DNA of 8,451 nt from Methanobacteriota archaeon (GTDB lineage: Archaea > Thermoplasmatota > Poseidoniia > Poseidoniales > Poseidoniaceae). This document shows, in pieces, positions 1-7,400 of this stretch. Position 1 is the stretch's first letter, and each line of letters begins with the position of its first letter. A model generated the notes under the pieces. That model saw nothing but the letters and a program-made list of their open reading frames with translations, was not told the DNA's origin and searched no databases. Position numbers and translations under genes: made by a program. The stretch covers positions 4,176 to 12,626 of the forward strand of contig NZXL01000058.1 of NCBI GenBank assembly GCA_002697705.1, given 5' to 3'.

Positions 1-1010
1 GGAATATCTGAGCCTTTATTGAAAATTTGTGAAATTTTCTGGCCAACCAGGTTTGGATGATTTCTTAATTGAAGAGAAAGGACTCCAGATCCCGGAACAG
101 TTCGTAGTAGTTGGTCTAAATCTACTTCTGAGAAAGCGGTTTGGCTAGCTACAAAATCAACTATTTCTCCAGCCACATTTACTCCACTTGCTTTTTCAAT
201 CCCTTCTAAACCTGGTGAGGAATTAACTTCAAGAACTAGAGGTCCATGTTCTGCTTCTAGTAAATCGACTCCAGCTACATGTAGCCCCAAAACACGGGCT
301 GCACGACATGCCTGCTCTTCGTATTCGGGAGGTAAGTCGACTTTTTCGACGGTTCCATTTAGGTGATAATTACTTCTAAATTCCCGTCCACGTGCTCGCC
401 GCCTCATACTTGCAACAACTCTGTCACCTACAACCAATGCTCGAATGTCTTTGCCATGAGATTCAGCAATATATTCCTGAACTAGAACTGATTTTCCAGT
501 CAACAATAGTCCTTGTACAAGGCTACAAGCCTCGTGAAGTGTATGTCTGAGGAATACGCCTTGTCCTTGTGTACCTTGTGTTACTTTTATTACAACAGGG
601 AATCCACCGACAAAATCTATTGCCGATTCTACATCAATAATATCTCTTACATAAGTAGTGCGTGGCACAGGTATTTTATTTCTGGCTAATATTTGTGATG
701 CATGAAGTTTATCACGGCTTTGAATAATTCCTTGACCTGTATTTGCAGTCCAAATTCCCAACTGTTCGAGGTGTCTTAGCAAAGCTACGCCGTGCTTGGT
801 TATGGAATGACCAATTCTTGGTATGACGGCATCTGCGATGAATGGTTTGCCCATGTACTGGATATCGATTGAGCCATCAGCAACATATAGAGAAAATTTC
901 ATTGGATCTGCAACAAAAACATCGATGCCTCGCTTTTTTGCCTCTTCAACAAGACGCCTAGTACTGTATAATCGCGGACCACGCGATAAAACAGCAAGTC
1001 TGATGTCCAT
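1..1010 (-). CDS. rimK: RimK-type alpha-L-glutamate ligase (ATP-grasp), 3' end beyond window
   Basis: ATP-grasp ligase that, in the RimK family, adds glutamate to a protein C-terminus (ribosomal protein S6 in E. coli). 337 residues are visible from ATG at 1010; the frame is still open at base 1. Family motifs are plain: LAVLSRGPRLYSTRRL at residues 5-20, VIPRIG at 62-67, SRDKL near 98-102, the ATP-binding IKVTQGTQGQGV at 141-152 with K141, VQEYI at 177-181, FRSNYH at 211-216, VAGVDLL at 245-251 with metal-binding D249, and LEVNSSPGLEGIE at 260-272 with E261 and N263. From memory the match to E. coli RimK runs over its whole length, closer than to the archaeal LysX or MptN branches, which remain alternatives. 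E. coli RimK ends at about residue 300; here at least 45 more residues follow (293 onward), including LSLQLRNHPNLVGQKISQIF, which resembles the start of a TrkA-C/RCK-C domain. That is inference. No clear Shine-Dalgarno precedes the start; GTG at 1016 is a minor alternative. Confidence 0.93.
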   Translation of the reverse strand, partial: MDIRLAVLSRGPRLYSTRRLVEEAKKRGIDVFVADPMKFSLYVADGSIDIQYMGKPFIADAVIPRIGHSITKHGVALLRHLEQLGIWTANTGQGIIQSRDKLHASQILARNKIPVPRTTYVRDIIDVESAIDFVGGFPVVIKVTQGTQGQGVFLRHTLHEACSLVQGLLLTGKSVLVQEYIAESHGKDIRALVVGDRVVASMRRRARGREFRSNYHLNGTVEKVDLPPEYEEQACRAARVLGLHVAGVDLLEAEHGPLVLEVNSSPGLEGIEKASGVNVAGEIVDFVASQTAFSEVDLDQLLRTVPGSGVLSLQLRNHPNLVGQKISQIFNKGSDI

Positions 1011-1109
1011 GCGCACGGCTAAAACTCTTTCTTTTTGATATCATCGCCTATTATTCTTGAAAAATCTATTATCGCGCCTTTCAAGTGCTGGATTGAAATC
1101 GCACGGGAT
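1011..1109. promoter_or_regulatory. Divergent intergenic region with TATA-like elements
   Basis: This 99-base gap separates the divergent starts of rimK (1010, minus) and the two-helix membrane protein (1110, plus), so promoters for both must lie here or just inside the genes. AT-rich boxes stand out: CTATTAT at 1066-1072, about 40 bases before the plus start, and AATAATAGG on the minus strand (1047-1055), about 40 bases before the rimK start. Both sit where an archaeal TATA box would give a short leader. A perfect 8-base palindrome TGATATCA lies at 1036-1043. No consensus Shine-Dalgarno precedes either ATG. The assignment is positional and no transcript start is shown. Confidence 0.35.
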
Positions 1110-2234
1110 ATGTCCGACCAAGAAGAGAACGACATAGTTGAGGAAACTTCTCACGCCGATGAAGCCGAAGAAGTAGTTGAGGAACAATCTTCTAATCAAG
1201 AAAAAGAGCAACCTGAGGTATCTTTAGAAAAATTAGAAGCAGAGTTGAAACGTTCGAAGTGGAGCGTTTTTCTGTTCGTTGGAATTACAGTTGTGATGTT
1301 TGGATTCGCTCTATTCCCTATGTCTACTAATGTCCCATATGATGGGTTATGGGGTGCTGCGGAGAAAGACATCGGCTTTGTTTGGGGCCCATCTGCCTCT
1401 GGCGAAGATTTGATGGATGTTCCTTTTGAGTTAGAGGTTGAAGTTGTTAGGGCACCGTCGGTCTCTTCTAATGTGACCCTTGAAGCATATGTTTTGAAAT
1501 TAGACAACTGTCAAGATTTACAGGTTAGTGATTTTCAGCAAACAGCCAAACAAGAATATAATCATGATTATCAATATTCATCTAAAAAGTCACCACTTGA
1601 AGGCGAGACTTATACATTTGAATTTAATTTAGATATGGGTCAGCACTGTGTAAAAGTACAGTTTGTCAATGACCAAGGGAATGTCCTAAAAGAGAATACT
1701 GAGTTGAAAGCTAAAGGTAAATTATGGCCTAACCAAGTAATTGCAGGAGTCCCTGGTTTTATCTTCCTTAGTGTTTCAATCTATGCGATCTTAGGTTTGC
1801 TAAATAATAGGTCCAGAGTTAATGAGATGTTGGAACAAGAGAGAATAGAAGAAGAAAAGTTAGCAGCAGAGGCGGCTACAGCCGAAAGAATCTCACAGGG
1901 GCCAGGAGGCGCCCCTCCTAAATCTGCAGCGGGCCCTTCAGGGCCACCAAAGTCAGTGTCAGGGCCTTCGGGTCCTCCTAAACAGGAAAAGCGTAGTGGA
2001 CCTCCTAAGAGTTCAATTTCTACCGCAACAGATTCACCAAAACGTAGTGGTCCACCACCATCTAATGCCGAGGTCAAGGAAGAAGTGGTTCCTGAAGTAA
2101 TTTCACAAACTGATGATTCTGTGTTTGAACCTGCAGGAAACGGATATTTCTATCGAAAGATGGCTGACGGAACTTATGAGCAAACCATCTATGTTCAATC
2201 AGAAGATGGAACTTACACGCCATATCAAGAATGA
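1110..2234 (+). CDS. Two-helix membrane protein with acidic N-terminus and GPP-repeat cytoplasmic tail, unknown function
   Basis: 374 residues; I do not recognise a named family. Residues 1-45 are strongly acidic (MSDQEENDIVEE and on), then KRSK at 47-50 and a membrane helix at about 51-71. An external domain spans 72-205, with two cysteines (C134, C180) that could pair. A second helix lies at 208-231 (VPGFIFLSVSIYAILGLL). After it come a charged, probably coiled-coil stretch (235-262), a proline/glycine tail with repeated GPPK units (264-318), and a C-terminal segment with two DGTY motifs (353-356, 366-369) ending in PYQE. Positive charges flanking the helices favour both ends in the cytoplasm. 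The frame is open upstream to an ATG at 1035, but I chose 1110 because the acidic start is typical and the 25 residues before it look non-coding. The tail suggests a scaffold or adaptor for cytoplasmic partners; this is inference. Confidence 0.85.
   Translation: MSDQEENDIVEETSHADEAEEVVEEQSSNQEKEQPEVSLEKLEAELKRSKWSVFLFVGITVVMFGFALFPMSTNVPYDGLWGAAEKDIGFVWGPSASGEDLMDVPFELEVEVVRAPSVSSNVTLEAYVLKLDNCQDLQVSDFQQTAKQEYNHDYQYSSKKSPLEGETYTFEFNLDMGQHCVKVQFVNDQGNVLKENTELKAKGKLWPNQVIAGVPGFIFLSVSIYAILGLLNNRSRVNEMLEQERIEEEKLAAEAATAERISQGPGGAPPKSAAGPSGPPKSVSGPSGPPKQEKRSGPPKSSISTATDSPKRSGPPPSNAEVKEEVVPEVISQTDDSVFEPAGNGYFYRKMADGTYEQTIYVQSEDGTYTPYQE
1899..2063 (+). repeat. Low-complexity GPSGPPKS / SGPPK coding repeat
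   Basis: Residues 264-318 of the membrane protein are made of degenerate proline/glycine/lysine units: GPGGAPPKSAA, GPSGPPKSVS, GPSGPPKQEKR, SGPPKSSIS, then KRSGPPPS. At DNA level the central copies share the core gggcc(t/c)tc(a/g)gg(g/t)cc(a/t)cc. The unit resembles disordered polyproline stretches that bind small recognition domains or condense with polymers. It could vary in copy number between strains. The periodic GC-rich DNA also creates a long open frame on the opposite strand that is not a gene. Confidence 0.7.
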
Positions 2235-2326
2235 ATAATCCATTTCTTCTAAGAAATAGCACGATTAAGATACATCGAACACTATCCTTGAAAGGGAGCG
2301 TTACTGACGCCCATGTGGGAAGGGGC
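2235..2326 (+). promoter_or_regulatory. Short spacer with possible TATA-like box before the SAP membrane protein
   Basis: If the downstream gene starts at 2327, these 92 bases are non-coding. They contain the AT-rich TTAAGATA at about 2265-2272, which would place a transcript start roughly 30 bases before the ATG at 2327. The bases just before the ATG are purine-rich (GTGGGAAGGGGC) but not a clean Shine-Dalgarno at the usual distance. The same stretch is open in frame from an ATG at 2231, so it may instead encode 32 extra N-terminal residues. Confidence 0.25.
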
Positions 2327-4462
2327 ATGGCCGACGATTTAACATCCACACTTACAGTCGCCAAATTGAAGGCGTTGTGTGTTCTCAATGACCTTGCAAC
2401 TTCTGGCAAGAAAGCAGAGTTACTTCAACGCTTACTAGATTCTGGATTAGACCGAGAAGAATTGGGTTTACCAGTAATTAGTGAAGAGAAAAGTAATGAT
2501 GAAGCGATAGATGATGAAGTTATATTTTCTCTTGAAGATGATGATACGATTACTCCAGAGGCTGAACCAGAGGTTTTGGAATCAAGCAAAGAAAAACCTG
2601 TAGAGGAAATTTTAGATGCCGAGATTTTGGACGCTGACCTTGTTGAGGTTAGTAAAGAAGTAGAAAAACCCAAACCAACAATAAAGCCTGTAGAATCAAA
2701 AACCTCTACTCTACAAAAACCGACTACATTGGTTGAGATGGTTAAGAGGCCTCAGGTTGCAGCAGCGGTATTGGTCTTGATAATTCTTGGAGCCGGCGGA
2801 TGGTATTACTTCAGTGCTCAATTAGAGCCATTTACCGCTGACCAATTACGTTACGGGGATGAGATGACCTATACTATTTCAGATGGTGATTTTATGGCAA
2901 CAGAAGGTTTTCTTGACTTAGTATTGGACCAGATTGAAACAGACGATGACATATGTAAATTAAGAATGATGTTTGATGGTTCTGGCGATGTATCAATAAC
3001 TGATGGGGGGACCGATCAATTGGTTTCTCAAACGTCAAATGACAGAATTGGCGCAGTTAGTGTTCGAGGAGGACAAGGTATGAGTTGGTTATCTGTTGAG
3101 GCTGTATCATCTTATGATCTCGATAGTTTCACCATTCAACGTCATTTGCAATCTTCAATCCCAGGCTCGAATGGATGTTCAGATTTTCCAGCAAGTGTTA
3201 GTGGAACCGCAGATATAACTTCTACTAAGTGGACAGAACTTAGAGAAAGAGCAAGCCTTGGCACCAAAGTAGACTGGAACCTTAACATTGAAGATTCATA
3301 TGAAGGTACTTTGATGTCTTATGGAGTTGGAGGATTCTTTGGAGACTTGGAAGTTATTTCTCCAGGATTTTCACTACTGGTACAACCAGTTGAGTTACAA
3401 GAATTACTTGCTAATGACTACATCGACGACGGAGCCACTGGTTCTAGACTTGGCTGGGATTGGAGAGTTTTGGGTACTGAAGAATTAGGTTCAACTGAGA
3501 TGTGGAAAATTGTTGCAACTAACAAGGATGTTCAAGATTACTGTTTAGGTTCAGCAAGCATGACTCTATGGGTCGAAGAAGGCAATCCATGGGCAACAAG
3601 ACAAACTGTTGATGTTGTGATTTCAGGAAGCGATAGTAATCGTCAAGGTTGTTCTACAACAACCAAACTTCTCGGAGATTATGTTCTTCCTGAAGGAGAA
3701 TTAACGATGAGTCACACATTCCAAAAATCGTCTTTGAAGTTAGGAAGTAAGGCATTAGAATATGGATTATCATACGATGCTAGACCACTTGCAAACGAAC
3801 TATCCCCCGATGAGGATGAGTTGAAGGAGTGGGGTGCTAATGGAATTCATATGCCTGATGATTCTACTATGAGGGCACATGATTTAGACACTTCAATGCA
3901 ATGTTTCGATTACTTCCAAAGTTCTGCTGCAGGAGCCACAGCAGCATTGGATGATGGGGGATATATTTGGCGAGCAATCGATTCTAACCTAGGGGCGACA
4001 ACACAATGGAATGTGTCTTGGATAGCAACGGATGAAACTGCAGGTTGGGTCAAATTCAATGTTACCGGCACCCCAAGTTCAGAAAATTGTGATTTTGATT
4101 CCAAAGGTGCTTATGATGAATCGATTTCTCATAACCGAGAATTTATTCCTAAAGTACTCAATATTAGTAACATAGAATCACGTTTATCCGATTCTAGTAG
4201 ATTTACAGACTTGTCTGGTACAAATGGAATATTTACATCCTCAGGTGAATATCATCCTGAAACAAGAGTCGGCTATCTTGTAGTAGTGCCCGGAAGCGGT
4301 ATCAATTCGATTCTAACCAATATTGGAGATGCTACCGATGGTGCTACAACCGTAGATATCTCGAGAGAATGGGATTCTGGTGGCTGGGATAATAGATTCA
4401 ATTTAGTGGCAGATGCAAGTGATGGCCGAATAGTCGGATGGAACTATGTCAAGAATACTTGA
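2327..4462 (+). CDS. SAP-motif single-pass membrane protein with large cysteine-containing ectodomain
   Basis: 711 residues. Residues 8-40 fit the SAP helix-extension-helix motif, a putative nucleic-acid-binding fold: LTVAKLKALC, then the turn LATSGKKAELLQRLL. An acidic, disordered-looking linker follows (52-113), then a basic/proline stretch (114-142) and one membrane helix at about 143-163 (VAAAVLVLIILGAGGWYYF). Residues 164-711 should be outside the cell. They are rich in aromatic, Asp, Ser and Thr residues and contain six cysteines (210, 284, 406, 442, 526, 588), an even number that allows three disulfides, plus several N-X-S/T sites such as NVS at 562 and NVT at 578. I recognise no catalytic motif there. 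Start: ATG 2327 puts the SAP motif near the N-terminus, as usual. The in-frame ATG at 2231 overlaps the upstream stop as ATGA and would give 743 residues, but the extra 32 look non-coding. Probably co-transcribed with the upstream membrane protein. Function unknown; a SAP-related adaptor without DNA binding is possible. Confidence 0.85.
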   Translation: MADDLTSTLTVAKLKALCVLNDLATSGKKAELLQRLLDSGLDREELGLPVISEEKSNDEAIDDEVIFSLEDDDTITPEAEPEVLESSKEKPVEEILDAEILDADLVEVSKEVEKPKPTIKPVESKTSTLQKPTTLVEMVKRPQVAAAVLVLIILGAGGWYYFSAQLEPFTADQLRYGDEMTYTISDGDFMATEGFLDLVLDQIETDDDICKLRMMFDGSGDVSITDGGTDQLVSQTSNDRIGAVSVRGGQGMSWLSVEAVSSYDLDSFTIQRHLQSSIPGSNGCSDFPASVSGTADITSTKWTELRERASLGTKVDWNLNIEDSYEGTLMSYGVGGFFGDLEVISPGFSLLVQPVELQELLANDYIDDGATGSRLGWDWRVLGTEELGSTEMWKIVATNKDVQDYCLGSASMTLWVEEGNPWATRQTVDVVISGSDSNRQGCSTTTKLLGDYVLPEGELTMSHTFQKSSLKLGSKALEYGLSYDARPLANELSPDEDELKEWGANGIHMPDDSTMRAHDLDTSMQCFDYFQSSAAGATAALDDGGYIWRAIDSNLGATTQWNVSWIATDETAGWVKFNVTGTPSSENCDFDSKGAYDESISHNREFIPKVLNISNIESRLSDSSRFTDLSGTNGIFTSSGEYHPETRVGYLVVVPGSGINSILTNIGDATDGATTVDISREWDSGGWDNRFNLVADASDGRIVGWNYVKNT

Positions 4463-4482
4463 TCATTTCCATTTATTATTCA
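4446..4482 (+). terminator. Hairpin plus T-rich tract at the convergent stop-stop junction
   Basis: TCAAG (4449-4453) pairs perfectly with CTTGA (4458-4462) around the 4-base loop AATA. Allowing one bulged T at 4463, the stem extends by ATG (4446-4448) with CAT (4464-4466). The plus strand then reads the T-rich TTTCCATTTATTATT. It therefore overlaps the stop codons of both convergent genes and could end plus-strand transcripts inside the tail of the protease gene. The minus strand has no comparable T run after its stop. The stem is short and AT-rich, so this is a weak call. Confidence 0.3.
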
Positions 4483-7400
4483 AATCAGGTAGAACCGGTG
4501 CTGATGGGACATTGCTGAATTGAGAAGGAGGTGGCGGGTGAAAACCTGCATTCGGCGGTTGCTTTGGTGGTTTGATTCCCGACCTGCCTTGTCTTACCCA
4601 GAGTAAAACAACCAGTAATACAATGACTACAGAACCAGCAATAATACTTGCAATAGTCCCCATTTCAAGATCGCTCTCAGACTTAGATTCGCTTTCAGAA
4701 TCCTTTGAATCCTCTTCGATTTTAGGTTCTGGAGGATGCCAAACGGTGTATGATAAATTCCAGGAATAACTAATCTGTCCGCCATTAACATCAGATATAA
4801 TGACAATAACTGGATAAGGTCCAACCGTTCCATTTTGAGCGCATAGAACGGCACTAAAGCCAGTATTATTCTTCGAACAGTCAATTATTTCTTCATTAAG
4901 GCTCTCTTGTTGTGAAATTGTAGCTCCATTTCTTTTCCAAATATATTCCAATCCAACTTTATCTTTAATCGAATCAGTAAGGTTGATTCCTATGGACAAC
5001 TGGAGTGGTTCAAATGTTGAGTTAATTGTGATATCAGAACTATTTGGAGCGATTAAATATTGATATCTGTTTATTCCATCATCTATTTGCTCATCACAAT
5101 CATCATCAATTCCATTCCATAATTCGGTGGCACCAGGATAAATATTGATATCATCATCATTACATTCTTCAAACCATCTAAAACCATCGCCATCTTCATC
5201 TAGGTCTGGAATAAGTGGATTAGTAGAGGTATTGAATATCTCATCTCCATCACTTAATCCATCTCCATCTGTATCATTATTTAGCGGGTCAGTGTATATA
5301 TTATTGAATTCTTCAAGGTCTGGAAGTCCGTCTTGATCTCTGTCAAGTCCAATGAAATCCTCATCGATTTCTCCACTACAATTATTGTCAATTCCATCTA
5401 GTAATTCAATCATATCAGGGTTTATTTGGTCATTTGTATCGTTACAATCTTGGAACCAATAATATCCGTCTAAGTCAGTATCATTATCAACTACTAGAGG
5501 ATTACTTTGGTAGATTAGTACTTCATCACCATCACTTAACATGTCTCCATCAGTGTCTTGGAGGTTTAGGTCAGTATTGAAGAAATGATATTCTCCAAAG
5601 TCGGTTAAACCATCAAAATCAGTATCGCTTGAATTGAATCCTTCGTCCCACTGACCATCACAGTTTTCATCAATTCCATTGAGTAGTTCGGTTGCCCCAG
5701 GGTATATGTTTGGGTCTGAGTCGTTACAATCTTGGAACCAATAGAAGGAATCTCCGTCTGAGTCGAGGTCAGGTACCAGAGGGTCAGTGCCAAAAATAAT
5801 TACTTCTTGACCATCATTTAATCCATCACCGTCTGTGTCGTTAACCAAAGGATTGGTGCCGTTAACCAGTATCTCTCTTCCGTCATCTAGTCCATCACCA
5901 TCAGTATCAATATTTAGCGGGTCAGTTCCGTAAACTTGTACTTCAAGTCCATCATTCACTTGGTCGTCATCCGAATCAATATCGTCAGGGTCTGTGCCGT
6001 AAATATTGGTTTCATCCGAATTTGTTAGATTATCACCGTCTCTATCTTGATTTAATTCTGTACCATAGATATTTAATTCCCAATCATGGAATGTTCCATC
6101 GTCCTCATTGCCTTGGTCTTGGACACTTATGGTCCAATTACCGGTAGAATCTTCATCCCAATTGTGGACAGAGGTAAACATCCAATTATTCCAGTTATTT
6201 CCACTATCTCCATGTTTTTCTGATAATATATTTTGAGTTCCTTGCGGACTTGTTAGAATGATTTCTAAGTCGCCTCTGTAGTCATGTGATATATCGACAA
6301 TGACCTCGACATGCTCAACTTTTATCGATTCAGATACCGAAACTGTATCGGTTACAGCATTAGAATTATCAGGAATGTTTAGATTGTTCATATCAATATT
6401 TCCAGATAGGAAAGATATCTCTTCATCGACATTATTCCAATTCAATGCAAGATTGACCGCTGCACTAGCATCAACAACTCCAAATCCATACTTGTGGCTA
6501 ACGATATGCCCTGCTCCATTGCTAGACCACGAAGAATCGCTAGCGTCATTTTTTCTGCAGGTTTGGACAAGGATGTGTTGTATGTCTCTGTATGCTAAGT
6601 TTGGATTAGCATCCATCATTAGTGCAATGACTCCTGATGCAAGGGGCGTAGCAGAGGAAGTACCGCCAAAACCATCGGTATAGTCTCCGTTTTCATATCC
6701 TCCATTACCTTCGATGTCGGTAGTAGTAATCCCTTCACCATCTCCATCAGAAGGCGCAGCAACAAGGATATTTGCTCCAGGTTCTGCGTACCAAGACTGT
6801 TCACCTTTGTGGGTTACAGCAGTTACTGCGATAGTATGACGGCTGTTTGCATACCCATCATAGTTTGAATTATCATCATCATCAAGTCCATTGCCTGCAG
6901 CCCATGTAATGACATTACCTAGGCCCCCTCGGCCTTGATCAACATCATTTTCAAATGCCGCCATCATCAATGGACCGGGTGCTTCGACGGTTCTACCATT
7001 GTCACTTGGCCCCCAAGAATTAGAATAGATGTCGATTGATTGTCTTTCATGGCTTAATGCATTTCCTTCTCTAGTATCGGTTGTACTACAGGATATCAAT
7101 TGCAGTCCTGCAAGGCTAGCAAGAGGGGCAGCACCTGAGACTCCAATCGAATTATTTCCAGCAGCAGCAGCAACGCCAGCGGCGGAAGTTCCATGACCGT
7201 CATTAGATGAAGGAGTAGGGTCGCCATCATTATTACAGAAATCATAGTCTAAAGTATCAGCATAATAATTGTCAAGGTCAGCATGATTCCAATCTAGGCC
7301 ATCATCCACAATTCCGATAACAATTCCGCTACCTCTGTAGTTATTCCATGCTCCAGTAATATTGACATCTTCGCCACTTACTCCGCCATTTGTTTGACCA

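Noticed and set aside
823..1038. 71-codon plus-strand open frame
   Set aside because: It is antisense to the conserved N-terminus of rimK and has no features of its own.
1035..1109. N-terminal extension of the two-helix protein from ATG 1035
   Set aside because: It would fill the divergent promoter region, has no ribosome site, and its 25 residues look unlike the acidic start that follows.
1781..2077. Glycine/proline-rich open frame on the minus strand
   Set aside because: It is the mirror of the GPP-repeat coding sequence on the plus strand; periodic GC-rich codons keep the opposite frame open.
4463..4680. Archaeosortase/exosortase sorting tag at the protease C-terminus
   Set aside because: The helix is followed by about 44 residues of proline-rich tail, and no PGF or PEP motif precedes it.
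5072..6049. CRISPR-like or satellite DNA suggested by recurring ccatcaccatc-type strings
   Set aside because: The strings encode DGDG calcium-binding loops in one continuous reading frame; there are no conserved direct repeats with unique spacers.
6300..6683. 127-codon plus-strand open frame
   Set aside because: It lies antisense to the catalytic and P domains of the protease, which have clear family motifs; no ribosome site or domain was seen.
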